A stretch of 64,000 bases of DNA from Ciona savignyi. Lineage: Eukaryota; Chordata; Ascidiacea; Phlebobranchia; Cionidae. Positions 27,501-42,500 of this stretch are shown here, one piece after another. Every line of letters begins with the position of its first letter. Positions within the stretch are counted from its first letter, which is position 1. Location of the stretch: the NCBI GenBank assembly GCA_000149265.1, contig CH003041.1, forward strand, positions 590,204 through 654,203. The letters run 5' to 3'. The notes under the pieces are model-generated. The model saw nothing but the letters and a program-made list of their open reading frames with translations. It was not told the DNA's origin and did not search any database. Position numbers and translations under genes: made by a program.

Positions 27501-30500
27501 GTGAAGTATTGAAAATTGACTACATTAGAGGTTAATTTGCATTTGCAGCTTTTTGCCAGTTTTTGTTAATTTTACAAAAGTGCGAAAAGAGGGCTTGCCA
27601 TCTATATTTGATCTATTAGAGTAAATTACCTCGCGTCCAACATCAGGTTACCAAATCTATTGCAGTGTGCTGTGTAAGATTATGACCTTTCTTTAATTTG
27701 GTAAAACCTATCATTGCCCTTGCTTTATACAATGTACCGTATGTTAAGTGCTTTTACCAAGAAAACAACCGACAAACTGGCTACCAGTTTTGTGACTACA
27801 ACCATTCAGCTGAATGGCAAGGCCAACAAAGCTGTACTTTGTTTACTGCGAACATCACACTGTAACTTTAGATAAACAAAATATTTGACGGTATTTGGAC
27901 CTTATTTGGTATAATGCGTCAATTCAGGGGCGGTTATGGCGAATTCAGTTTTTATGACCATTCGGATTTTATGTCCAACATGGTCTAGTCCCAAAGTGGT
28001 CATATTAAGCTGCGCCTACTGTACAATTCGATTGCAATGCTACATACACAAATGGATATTAAATTCAGATTTCCCGATCAACAGGTATGGGTGTTCTGCA
28101 GGATACCGGATCCCAACAGACAATGCTATCCACTGCTTAGCCGGTACATACACTTGGACATCGCCCCCCTCTTGCCAAAGTAAAGCCATTTCATACATTG
28201 TTAGGCTTTATCACGTTTGGGGGTGTCTGCTGGTAGAGCAATATAAGGGCATCAGAAATGTATTTCTTGATAATTGCAAGATTTAAAGCATAGGAAGAAT
28301 TTTTTTTATTCCTGTGAATGGGAAAACGCAAAAGCGCTTATCTTATATACAATCGTCAGATCACCCCCATCTACCTATTGTCTGGGTGGACATGACATTT
28401 TAAAAGTGTTAAGTCTTGAAATGTATCGAAAGGAACTTTGGTATTTTATCATGATTATGGCATTTCAAGTAACTGTTTTAGCACCCCGAGTATCTCTAAA
28501 TATCTTGGAGGAACAAGCGTGGAATCTTATCCCAGTCAACCCACATAGACACTTTATATGACAGGAAGATGTCACCTTGTAAACGTGTGGTTGACCCCAT
28601 AAGTAGAATTTTCCAGAAGATTCCTATCTCCCATATCCCATGTTATAACAATATCAGACAAAAATAAAATCTTGTCCCAGTCAAACCACATAGACACAAT
28701 AAATTTTTAATGAAAAGTCTTGTAAGCATGATTTACACGAGTCTTGTGACTATCACAAGATGATATACTTGTTTTAAATAAAATGACTGACTTTAACAAA
28801 AATGCAAATTAAATCAATACTGTGAAAGCTCATGGGCCGGAAAAATTATATCCGAGGGCCGCATGCGCCTGCAGGCCTGTAGTTGAACCACACTGCCTTA
28901 TATGACAGGAAGATGTCCGCCGATCAGTGACGAATGTGGATCAATGTCGGAAGGTGATGTGTGTGAAATCGAGTGCTCATCCGGCCATTCCTTATCGCAT
29001 GGCAACGGTAGACTAGTGTGTAGAGCGGATGGAACGTGGACTGATACCATGCCGTACTGCGTCCGTGAGTGTTTTATTTCTTGCATTTTAAGTAGGGCTG
29101 CAACAAAATATCGACGACCCATGAATATTGATTATTTTTATATAAGCATCGTTTAAGTCCTAATTCTACTATTATCTTCGGCTGCCAAGCTAAAAGTTGT
29201 TTATTTAAACCTACAACGTGCTATTTGCGCCTGTCAACCTAACAGTTGTCCCAAGTCAATGTAATTACCGCAGCAATTTTAGTTCAACCATACTTTCTGT
29301 ACCTTAATATATTTGGAAAGCTCATTGTGGAGAGATGGTAATTTATTGATTAACTTTATTGTAGACTGTTTACCTTTTTTGAAACACAGATGTATCCTTT
29401 CAATGATCGTTTTCAAAACTCCCCAACATCCACAGGAAAACCTCATTTCCGCATCTCAACCTACCTCCCCGGGTTCAACCGACAATATTGCCTCTTCCAC
29501 TCCTCCAGAGTGGGATCTGATCCCCTTCTCCAGCTGGAAGACTGCTCCCTGGCTTCCCCATTCGATCCCGACCTTCTATGGTCGTGGGACGGGTCGGGGA
29601 CGTCACTGAGACATCAATCGAGTAGTTATTGTTTGTCCACTGCATCCGTGGTGCACGGCGCTAGGTGTTTTGCATTTATATCTCTACTTTATACATCTGT
29701 AAAATAATTGAGATATGCTGGAGCCGTAATAAGAACAATACGGCTGAATTGCACAATCGGTTTCAGCTTTGATTTTGACTCAAATAACTTTACTCAATTG
29801 GTTGACCTTCACCTGAATAGCCTTGCTCAATTGGTTGACTTTTACCCTAAATTTGTTGAATCAAAACCAGCGGCTGACCCTTAGGTTGTGTCCATGGGAA
29901 AGGTACTTAGCAGATATCGTCTTAACTGAGTGGATTAAAGGCTAGCAGTAGCAATGGTTTAATCATATACCTCACACTGTAATATTTCCGGTGTCGACCA
30001 AACTGAAATCTGATGATTGTCGACACCATGAGGTGAAATCTAATGATTGTCGACAACATGAGGTGAAATCTAATGACTGTCGACAACATGAGGTGAAATC
30101 TAATGATTGTCGACAACATGAGGTGAAATCTAATGATTGTCGACAACATGAGGTGAAATCTAATGACTGTCGACAACATGAGGTGAAATCTAATGATTGT
30201 CGACAACATTAGGTGAAATCTAATGATTGTCGACAACATGAGGTGAAATCTAATGATTGTCGACAACATTAGGTGAAATCTAATGATTGTCGACAACATG
30301 AGGTGAAATCTAATGACTGTCGACAACATGAGGTGAAATCTAATGATTGTCGACAACATTAGGTGAAATCTAATGATTGTCGACAACATGAGGTGAAATC
30401 TAATGATTGTCGACAACATGAGGTGAAATCTAATGACTGTCGACAACAAGAGGTGAAATCTGATGATTGACAGTGGGCATAAGGGTATTTTATGATTGCC

Positions 30501-33500
30501 CATGTGTCAACGCACATTGCGTTTATCCATTTACAAAGATAAACTTGAATATCCTATCCTAAAATTGTTTACAAAGTATTTTTTTGTTGTGAAGACTTTC
30601 AATTTACTCCTGTTACAAATTCTGCATTATCCCCAGGCTACAAATAAGCGAATGCAACTCGATAGATCAACTACAGAAGTGGAAATGTTCAAACGACCCA
30701 TTCGAGCCATTCCATGTTTCACTTCAATCCAACGACAACTACATCTGGTCAGCTGGAAGCGCTGTGACGGGTAATTTTAGCAGTCTTGGTTTCCTGTTTG
30801 CGATACCAATTTAATTTAGGGTCCATTTGACTCTGTCTGTCATCAGTTGTGTAAAATTAAAAAAAACTAAGTTTAGTTTATTTTGCAAAAAAATTGCAAA
30901 AATAGTATTATTTTAAGTTAAGGAGGCATAATAAAACCGAAAAGTTTGGATAGTTTGTACGATCTTGTGATCGATTCATCAATGCAAGATATGCATACAC
31001 CAATTTAATAAAAAAGGGATAAGCCCATCATGGATTAGAACCAAAACCATGTAAAAAATTATTAAATAAAATGGGATTTACAGTAGGGTGCTTTTGCTAA
31101 TATCATGGCATACCTACTAAGTAATCGGCCATTTTGATAATAGTCAGATTGGCTAAGAGGTGGTGGGTTCGATTCTACCCACTTTGTTTTTAACGCACCC
31201 AACTGTCTCTGTTGTAAACCCCAAGAGTAAGAAGAAATTTCTTCAACCCTCTGCAATATGATGTTTCTTTGCATGTGTGCGTGACTTCCATTTATAAGAA
31301 TCAGTCAGAAAGATATAGACCCCAAGATATAATAGGATATTCTGTCATATTTATCCCCTTGAATGGGAAAACCAAGGGGGTTAACACACAGGCAATCGTC
31401 AGATCACCTCGCGCCCCGTCGGGTTACTGGAGCTATTGCAGTGTGTTGTATATAATAGACACATTCCTTTAATTTGGTAGAACCCATTAAACTGCAGGTT
31501 TCAGGCAATGTCCGTTAAGTGCTTTGCCCAAAGACACAACCGACTAGCTAGCGACCAGTTTCGCATCTACAACCCTTTGATTGAAAGCCGACGCACTTAA
31601 CTGTTAGACCAACCGGCCGGACAGATATACAATCAAATGAGAACCATCACTCTATTACTAATAATTTAAAAGTGAGGTTTACATGTATAACCTTTATACA
31701 ACTTTCCCAGGTGCCGCTAATGACGGCGCCCGGCTTGTGCATGTTGACTCAATCCCTCATATCCAATATGGAGACGACACAACAACGCGCCTCCCATTCT
31801 ACATATCGTGGGTGGCGGTGAACGAAAGCGACTGGAGCCAACCGAACGTCACACTCTGCTCCGTTCGATCGTCCAGCCTAATTTGTAACCCGCTGGCTTC
31901 TGCAGTTCCCATTGGTGGTAGAATGATGCCACGTGCATGCACTGATGGCTGGTCACCGCTCGTAAGTTGCTTTTTTGTTTTTTTGCAACTATCTAACACC
32001 CAAAACTTTTCTTTTGCAGGATGATTGTAACTATATGTTTTTTTGTGTTTTTTGCTATTTTCAATCCTTAATGACTTTTATTACTAATTAAATTTGTCAT
32101 TTTTCCGTGTTTTGACCAGCTCTATTTAGAAATATTCATTTTAATTAGAACAAATTAGCAGGTCGGTAAATTATTCTTTCTTTTTTAAATTTAAAATTAG
32201 GGGTTTTGTCTTTGCATAAAAATAATAATTCCGTCATAAATGTATCCAAAAAATACATTATTATAAAATGACTTTTTGAAACCTTTTAGAACCAGATGTG
32301 TACGTTTGATTGTGTGGGGAGGGCTATGCATTAGGATCAAGTTCAACACAAGTCGTAACTTGCCTGGAATCTGGTCTCTGGTCTTCTCTGGATTTTGTTT
32401 GTGACCGGGCGTGTCCAGACTTGCCACCAATACCCAATATGATAGTCAGGTGAATATCTTAGTTTTGAATAAATATTTAACAAAAATAATCTTTTAATTT
32501 ATAAAAGATATACCAAAAAACCTAATAGACATGATATTTGGTTTTTCACCAGTGAATTTTTTTAATATTAAACCTCAAGTAAGTTCTGTTTGATGTTTTT
32601 TTTTCTTTTTATTAAAAAAATTTATCTTTCCAAAATTTTGACCAGCTAGTCGATAAATGGAGTGCCAATCTAATAAAATGCCACTGTTAGAAAATGGTTG
32701 AAAAGAAGAGTGTATTGCATGGATTTACACTATATTTATTTTGCCTTTTCTGCTTAGACAACATATTTTATTGTTTCCATGGTTCATAAAAATATCATAT
32801 CCTCATGATAGAGGGTCACATTCTGTTCATTCGGACAATGTTTACTTCATATATTAATCAGGGCCAAAAATCCGGCGCGAGTAACGCGAATAAACACATG
32901 CGGTTCGAATAAGAATTTACTCTTGCAAATCAAAAAATATACATAACGTTTAGCGCAGCCGTTTTCTATTCAATGGACTTTTATTAGAATAAAAAACAAA
33001 TTCTACATTATTGTGACTGTTTTTATTATACACATGGCGCGTCCGAATACTAAAATCTATTTCTATAATACTTACAGCAGCATCATTAAAAAATGATCGC
33101 AATAAACGATTTACTCGCGGTACTCACATAAGCTTCCACATGCAAGTGAATTCTTACTCGCCCAAAATTTGATGGATTTTTTAGCCCTGATAAATACAAT
33201 TTGTAAAAATAGAAAAATAGTAACAATTTCTCAAAAATCATAATAACACCCAAAATTCTTTTGCAGGATAATCATAACTATACTTATACAAACAACGCTT
33301 GCTTTACAGTGGTTGTGATATGGCAGTGAAAATAGTTGGCACAGTATGTAACATATCATGCGATACTGACCGCCAGCTTCAAGGCTGTTTGCATCGAGTG
33401 TGTCAATGGGATGGAAGATGGTCTGGTGTTGAAGGGAAGTGTAACGGTGATTTGCTTTTATTTTAAAATAGACCTAATTAGAACATGTTAATCTGTTTTA

Positions 33501-36500
33501 TGAAAACATTAGTATATTTGGTCTTTAAGCAAAAGTCTTCGGGCAAATTTTAACCCTGATTATTTTATTACATAATTAAAAAAAGCTACTTAAGTCCGAC
33601 AGTTTAGTCTGGTGGTTTATTTCGTCGACAGATTTAATACTGGCCGCTAGCTAGTCGGCTGTGTCCTTGGGCAACACACTTAACAGACATTGCCTGAATC
33701 CAGCGTATTAATGGGTTACATAAGTGTGTTAAGCCCTTGGTTTTCCAATTCACAGGGATAAACATAAATATCCTATCCTATCCTACTTTATTTTATTTTC
33801 TCCATTTTCCTTAAAATTATTTTTGTAAGTATGGTCACATTTTGATTCATTAAAAGTCATAAAAACAAAGTTTTTTTTCTATTTTTTCCAGTACCATGCC
33901 ACACGCTTCCTGTTCCGGAAAATTCCGCTGTCTTTCCACTGGAGTGCGGCAAATACCCGAATATGCTGCTCTCTGGCGCCGTGTGTTCGTACGAGTGCGT
34001 AGAGGGACACCAAGTGGCTGGAAAGCCGGGCGTGACGAAAGTTTCACGGATGTGCTTTCACAACGGCACATGGTCCTCGATACTTCCATTGTGTGTGCGA
34101 GTTTGCCCACCCCAACCCATTATACCAAATGGAAAGGTAACATAAGCGATTTCCAGAATAATGCATGGAAATATATGATTTAAAAAGTTTAAAAAATAAT
34201 CATTTAATGATCTCCAAACATTTTATATGAAAAGTAACAACTTTGGCTTTAAGTTTTTCTTAAATAAATTTTTCTTCATTTCTAAGTTATTACTCGCTCA
34301 TATGATTAAAACACCTGTGCCTTTTATCCACTTTTGGATATAAACATGACTATCCTATAAATACTTTTTGAAATTTATACTTTAGATCAGACATGGGCAA
34401 ACTGCAGCCCGTGGGCCCACCCTCTTTTATTCTTTTATTCTGGATGTAATTGACATGTTGCAAGACTAAATAGTGATTTCACAACTAAATTATGATGTCA
34501 CAGATACATCTGTGCGTCGTTTGACGCAACAGTGCTTTCTGGTTTTAACCAGTGATGTAACATATTTCTTAATACTTTGTGTTTTTTTATCAACATTGAA
34601 AAACTATATGTAAGTGGCGGCTCGATCACTTGGCCCGCCAGTCTAATAATAAAATTATTTTGTTGCCTGATTCAAAAACTGTTTCCACACCCCACTTCAG
34701 ATCATGCCGATAATCTGCACGACTGGGGAAAGCTCGGCGGGCTTCGTGTGCAAGGTGCAATGCGACGAGGGTTACGCTGTGCACGGGAACGACACCCGGG
34801 TGTGCAGTGAAAGTGGAACGTGGAAAAATTCGATCACAGGTGGTATATGTGCAGTGGGAATGAGTAGGATGTGCACGTCCTTAAGAATGGGACATTATGC
34901 GGTATAACTGCATATATTATTTGGGTCTTCTGCTGCTACCTGTACTTAAGCTTTACGCTTCATATTAAGCATCACGAAACAATCACACTTCATGTGACAG
35001 GAAGCATTATAGCTTGTGAGTGACAATTTGGTCCAAAACCAGTTTACGGGACGTTTAAATTCGTGGTAAACAGAATTTATACACAACAAAAAAAATCATA
35101 AGAGAGACAAGAGATTGCTACAACATGTTTTTTTTTGGTGAAAAACGAATGCTTTGTAACATTTTTTTGTCCGGCCCGGTGGTCTAGCGGTTAAGTGCGT
35201 CGCCTTTCAATCGAAAGGTTGCAGGTGCGAAACTGGTCGCTAGCTAGTCGGTTGTGTCCTTGGGCAAGGCACTTTACGGACACTGCCTAAACCCAGAGGA
35301 TTATTGGGTTCTACCAAATTGAAGGAACGTGTCTATCATATACAACACACTGCAATAGCTCCGGTAACCCGACGATGGGCGCGAGGTGATCTGACGATTG
35401 CCCGTGTGATAACCCCCTAGGTTTTCCCATTCACGGGGATAAACATGAATATCCTATCCATTTTCCAGGTTGTATCATCTCCAAAGTCTGGTATATTAAT
35501 AGATGCTGGTATTCATATAAGCATTTCACACCAAATAATCATCTGAATACTATAAATACCAACCCGATTTAGTAAAACTTGAAAACAAGGACAATGTAGC
35601 AAATTTTTTTAGAAAAGTATTGGTCCCGCTTTACCGCACACTCTTCTTTAGGGCTTTATATTGTTTGATCGTAATTAAATTTTTTTTTAATGATATTCTT
35701 TCGCTTAGGTTTGGCGGCTGCTTCCACAATATTTTTGTTAAATTATATCCTTTTATTTAAATGGCATGTTTTAACGGCTGTTCGTTTTGTTGTCTTTTCC
35801 TGGTGCTGTGCCATGATTTTTTTTCAATTGCCATTTTTTAATAAAGGGGAATAAAATAAATAAGCTAAATTAAAAGTAAGAATTTTTTTCTTACCCAGGT
35901 GATTTTGGTCCGGTTTGCCGCACTCGATGTTTATCACCCGTCCCTACCCCCAACTCCCGTCTCGTTTGCGGGGATCCCCCTTTACCCCCAAACACCCACT
36001 ACTTGGACGGGGTAACCTGCAAAACGATCTGCGACCTCGGGTACGGTATCTACCCCAACAACCCTCCGGAGCAGTTGTGCTCCAAGCAGAGGTGGTCCGG
36101 GAGCAGACCAAAGTGCGTAAAGAGGACCAGTTTCAACTCTTCATGATGAGACTCTTCAGGAACGGGAAAAAGGTCACCGTCTGTTTGACTCTCGACGGGA
36201 AATCGAAATTTGTGCAAAAAGTATTTTCCCAAGGTTGCAATGCAGGTCAGTTTAGTGTAATATTGATGGTTATTTGGGTTAAAATACTGTATTGTGCTAA
36301 CCTCAATGAGTAAACAATTTAGCGTATTAAAACTTTTTTTATTTTTAAAAATGATAAATTCTAGTAAAAACAGAAAAAAGGCAGCAAAACTATTTCCAAC
36401 TTGGGTTTTTGAATATGCCTTATCCTAATATTTTGTATGTGTTTTTGTTTGTTTTTTGTATTGTTTTTTTCCGGTTCCTATCTTACAATATTGCATTTTC

Positions 36501-39500
36501 TATTTTCTTGCAATTGTTTGAAGGACAAAACAAAAGTAAACTTTTCTCCCATTTTGTAGCTTCTGCATACCAAAGATGGTCCTGGTATAATGGAACAAAA
36601 ATTAAGAACGCTGTCACAGGTAATATTTTTTCTTTATTTTGTATTAGAGCTAATATGTATAAAACACAAACGCAATTAGTTTTGTCCATTATTACATTTG
36701 TAGCCTAAAGGTAAAAGTATTGAGTCCCATTATTGCCGTTTTGCCATCATTACCAAGATTTGGAGTTTGATCTCTACTCCCATTTTTTTGAGCAGTAGTG
36801 CGTTCTTGGGAAAGATGTATTTAATGCCACGAACCGGTTGTTTTCAATGGATTGGTTAATGAAAAATCTTTGATATCCAATAATCAACCTGTTGCAATAG
36901 ATTAGGAAGCAAAGCAGTATAAGCTTAAAGTAATGTGACAATTGCAAGTGTTATAACCACTTTCGCTTCCACCATCTGGTCTAAACATGAGATCATATTC
37001 TTGTTGTTACAATTTCTTAAGTACAGGGTTACTGTTTATTGCTTTCAACTTACCAGGCGAGTGCTTAGGAGTTGAAAGTCTTTCCACGGGTCAAAAGGTG
37101 ACCACAGGAGCATGCAACAGTGTCAACCTGTACAATGAATGGTCTTGTGGAGCTGGTGATGGCCAGTCTTGGTTGTTACACTTATCTGGGACAAGACTGT
37201 ACGCCGATTATGGTTTCGCCGCCACCGTATTTCTATGGATGATGGACACAGCTATACTGGACCATGATAAAGAAGATGTCCACTGGTAAGTTTGTACTTG
37301 GCTTCCGCCATTTTGACTTTGTGTATGGAAAGATAACTGCGATCAGGCATTTGCATTTTACTATCTATCTCAAAAGTGTGCAAATAAATAGCTATCAAAT
37401 GGTGTATTAAAAGTGTACAAAGAGGTAAAAAAAAACAAACTATCCCCCATGCCCGTGACAAACTCAACCTCTCCCAATCACATCCCAGGTATGCAATGCC
37501 GTTTTCAAGTGATGACGTCGCACTTTCCTCTCCCGTTACACCCTGTGCAACAAGAATTACTCTGGGGGTTTGCCCACCCCTTGTACCGTCCCAACATGGC
37601 CATGTAAGACTGTGTTATCTTTCAATTGAATGTCTATTTTGTCATAGTCATGTTTCATTTTTTTTAGTTTATTTTATTGTCTCTTAACCTGCTGATTACG
37701 GTTAACATGCAAATCAATCCAGCAAACGGACTTATAATCAATGCAACTTACACTTCCGTATATAGTTGAACTCATACATAGCTGATAATACAAATTTTTT
37801 TGAGGTCTACATGATTATAGTAATAAAAAGTGTTTAAAACCATGCATTTTTGTTTGTTGTTTTCAATCCTTATATGTGTGCACGCCAGGTCCATCCTGCA
37901 GAGTGCAGTAGCAACGAGGTAACCGCTGGTTTAAAGTGTTTATTCGACTGCGAAGTCGGCTACAGTTTAACCAGCAAAACAAGCACGGTTGCTTGTCAGA
38001 CCAATGGGTTGTGGTCAGGTTCAACACCAGTGTGCGCAGGTTTGAAAGCTTTCATCTATTTCTGTCCAACGGCTTAGCTTGGTGGTTTAGTGCGTCACCT
38101 TTTAGCCGAAGGTTTCAGTTTTGAAACTGGTCGCCAGCTAGTCAGTTGTGTCCTTGGGCAAAGAACTTAACGGACATTGTCTGAACCCAGTGGCTTAATG
38201 AGTACTAAATTGTACGTATGTATCATACACAACACACTGCAATAACTGGATAACCCGACGGTAGGCACAAGGTGGTATGACCATTTCCTGTGTGTTAACC
38301 CCCTTGGTTTTCCATTACACGAATATTCGTCAGAGATTACCTACCTCTGTCCAGTTACTGCAGTGTGTTATAAATGATTGAGACACTCCATTAATTCGAT
38401 AGAACCCATCATTCCACTCGGTTTAGATAAGTGCCATGCCAAAGGACACCACGAATTAGTTAGCGACCAGTTTTGAACCTGGTATCATTCGCTAAACGCT
38501 GACACTAATCCACCATGCTTATTGATCGCTTTAAAAGTTTTTTTAACTGAAAAAAAATAACTGAATTTTTTCAACATGTATCGTGATCATTTTCTCTTTA
38601 TCACCCACCACTCAGTTATCTGCGAAAGTCTTGACGATGTCCCGAACGGCCGAATTCACCCCGATTCGTGTATCAGCGAGCACACCGAGGGGTCTCACAG
38701 TTCAGTGAGCAGTGGGGTCCTCGTCGGGGGTGAATGTGCGGTGGAATGCGACGATGGATGGGTGTTGGTAGGGGGCCCAGGGATACTAACTTGCCTGGGT
38801 GACGGGAACTGGAACTCAAGGCCACCAATGTGTAAACGTGAGCAGTTATATTTAATTTACATTTATTAATTCTTTAAAATGATTGTGGCGATAAAACCTT
38901 TTTTACCCGGGTTTAGTTTCCATCCCATGAAGGGTTTGTTGCAAATACAATTTTTGTATATAATTTGAATATATACATTGGTCACGTAACTCACGTTAAC
39001 CATTCGGTCACACAATCGTATGATAAAACCTTTCCCATAATAGTTAAGAAATATGCTGTGCACTATCCTCACCTTGTGACTTCTCTTCTGAGATGTTTAG
39101 ACCTTGCATCTGCCATACACAGTGTATCACATACAACCACCATCCTAAATCACACCACCAAACCACATTAAACCACAGCTGAACTAGTTTATAGGTTGAT
39201 GGCATTTTAACTTGTACTACACAAAGATTGTCTTTCTGTAGGCTTATGTCCACTTCTGAGCATATCAGCCAACGCTTTGGCATCTGATCCTAGCTGCTAC
39301 ACCCACGAGAAACACGAAGGCCAGGTTTGCTCTTTCAGATGTCTCAGTGGCTATGGTGTGCCCAGGGCATGCAGGACAAAATCAAACTCAAGTGCTCTGC
39401 TCCACCCAGATGGTAAAGCAGAGTACTGTTCAGGTAAGAAAAATTTAAAAAGTTTTCTCTGTCAGCGTCAGGATTTATTTAATCCTATATTTTGCTTTTT

Positions 39501-42500
39501 ATTAGATTTGTAATGATATCCTAAACTGCGTAACACATACATTAACCTATCCCACCCGTTTCACACCTCTCTGTTTCACATACTCCCAGAGGATGAAATA
39601 ATCTCGCTATTGGGTCGATAGTCATTCCACTAGGCTCATGCAATATTCGTTAAGGGCCTTGCCAAAGGACACCACCGACTAGCCAGATAAAAGTTTCGAA
39701 CCTGCAACTCTTCGACTGAAAGACGACACTAACCAACCAAGCTAATCGGTCGTACAATTTGATTCCAAGACGGCGAAAAGAAAGGCTATGACGTAGAAGT
39801 CCACTTGTCCTGTACTTCGGATGGAGACTGGTCGGAAGAAACACCCGAATGCAAACCATTGTGTCCTGCTCTGATGTTGCAACCACACGGATATGTAAGT
39901 GGGGGATTTAAGTTACTCAATTGATTATCTTACGGATGAGATAATGCAAGGCTGTTAAAACAGTCAAAGTAGGGTAGGATAGGAGGGATATTCCTATTTG
40001 ATCCTAAGAAGGGGAAAATTAGTGTGTGCGATTTGACAACTAATTGTTAGATTTCCATAGTCCATCTTTATTAGAGGAGCATTTTCAGACTTCAAAGGGT
40101 TTTATCCCAATGGTCCCAGTGGAAACATTTAAAGTGGAATAATTGGACATTCTAAAATGATTCCCAGTTGGTGTTCTAAAATCCTGTTTAACAAACCTTT
40201 TTTTACAAATATTCACTCTTCAATATATAAAAGTAATGAAGTAGTATACTGTAGAATTAGAAGTATAGAAGTAGTATACTGTATAGTGAAGTAGTATAGA
40301 AGTAGTATACTGTAGAATTAGAAGTATAGAAGTAGTATACTGTATAGTGCAGTATTATAGAAGTAGTATACTGTATAGTGAAGTAGTATAGAAGTAGTAT
40401 ACTGTATAGTGAAGTAGTATAGAAGTAGTATACTGTAGAATTAAAAATTCCACACTAATCGCCAGTTTATCACATGAGTACTTTTAGTTTAGCATAGCAC
40501 TGTGTTGTTTATGCATGCCCTTATTCTATTTTGTTCAGGCAATGTTTTTTTAACTGCCCTGCCCAAGAAAACAACCATTTTAGGCATTAAACTTACCTAC
40601 ACACTGAGTCAAGCGGTTGAACCATGCTTATGGATAAGATAAGATATTCATCTTTAACCCTGTGAATGGGAAAACACAATGGGTGTTAACCACTGTCGAG
40701 TTACCATAGCTATTGCATTGTGTTCAAAACTTGTATAGTTCAAACATTACTTCAAATTGGTAAAACCCATTATTCCACTAGGTTCAGGTCCATTAAGTGC
40801 CATACACAAAAACATAACCGACCAGTTTTGAACCTGCAACGGTTCGACTGAAAGGCGACACACTAACCCACCAAGCTATTTAATTGTGCCTTGAGACGTA
40901 AAGACAATTTTGAATAACCAGTGTTATAAAAATTCCTTTAAAATTAACTTAAAAATAAAAACACCCAACAGTTGGAGCCACTGTCGTGTGTTGAGCAGCC
41001 ACAAACCGTCGGTTCAGTTTGCGTTTACCATTGCAACGAGAATTACACAATCCGCGGTAGAAGTTCTAACTTCACGTGCAACGATGGCATGTGGCTACCG
41101 TCGCGTGCCGTGACTTCAGCCGACTTTGACATAAACATCTTCGATAAATACATCCACGAAGCACCACCATGTGAAATATACTGCCCTCCGCTGGTTGTAC
41201 AAAGCGTAAACATAAGCCTCGTCACGCCTGGTTCATGCTTGACATCTAGGTATTGTAAAGTTTTATTTCTATGTCGGTTATTTCAATTCTTTGCATATTT
41301 TGTTGATCGAATTTTTGTTATTTTCTTCATTTTGTTGATTATTTGATTGGTTTATTTATTATCTATTGTTACTCCATATTTGAATTTTTGTTATTTTCTA
41401 AGTTTTCCTTATCTTTTCTAACAATTTGTTTAATGAAAATAAAGAAAAAAAAGCTGTTTTCCGCCTAAACTGTCCGATTTATTTCCAAACATAGAAACGC
41501 CATCGCAACAGTTTGTCAGATCGAATGCCAGTCTGACTTCGTTTTGAAAGGAGAATTGTCGGTGACTTGCCAAGAGGATGGCACATGGGACACTACTCTT
41601 GGAACTTGCATAAGTAGATGACGTTAAATAGAACAGAATTATAATCACATTCCTTTCTGTTCATTACTTGACTGACCTTGATCTGATGACACACCTTTTG
41701 CGCCGCAGCGCATAGTATAAAATATGAGACGAAATAAAACTGCCACTATACGATTCGATACAATAGCTATATTTCTGTAGCGCAGGCCTGCACAACATTA
41801 GGTCCATCGGCCTTAGCCTTTTATAGTAGCCCTCAAAATGATTTCATGTGAGAATATTAAGTCTAAAGAAATTCGATTTTTGTTTGTGTATTTGCAATAA
41901 ATGTTTGTGTATTTCACTAAGACCGTTTTTGTTTAGAAGTCTGTATATGTATCGGTCGCTTAAGCCATTTGGCCACACGACCGTACCGCCTTACTTGGGT
42001 TTCTTTACACAGAAAAGTGCCCAGCTCTTGTTGCCCCACCTAACGGCGAAATACGGCCACTAGCATGCTCGACAGCGAGCATGGGTGATGGAGCGGTATG
42101 TTCGTATGTCTGCTCGGACAAATACGCATTAGATGGTCCACCAACTGTGTCTTGCAACGGATCAGGCATTTGGTCGCCGGCGGGCTTGCCACATGCAAAC
42201 GTAATGTATCTTTCTTGTTTTGCATAAATAAGATAAGAACCTTATCTTTATTGTTAAGGTTGCTTTCCTAACCTTTATGATAAGTAAATGGGGTAGGGAT
42301 AAAAAAGAATATTCCTGTTTATCCCCATGAATGTGAAAACCAAGGGGTTTAACACACAGGAAATCATCAGATCACCTCGCGCCCACCGTCGGGTTACCAG
42401 AGCTATTGCACTGTGTTTTGTGTGATTTACACTTTCCTTCAATTTAGTAGAAGCCATTACTTCGCTGGGTTTGAGCAATGTCTGTTACGTGCCTTGCCCA

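Noticed and set aside
29390-29435. Earlier start for exon 28 at 29390
   Set aside because: It would enter in phase 0, whereas exon 27 leaves in phase 1. The acceptor at 29434-29435 fits and starts the trefoil properly.
30000-30472. CRISPR-like regular repeats
   Set aside because: The units abut without unique spacers and the setting is an animal intron, so it is a minisatellite.
29922-30503. 193-residue minus-strand open frame with a perfect 10-residue repeat
   Set aside because: It is created by a 30-bp minisatellite that keeps frames open on both strands. No splice, start or family support.
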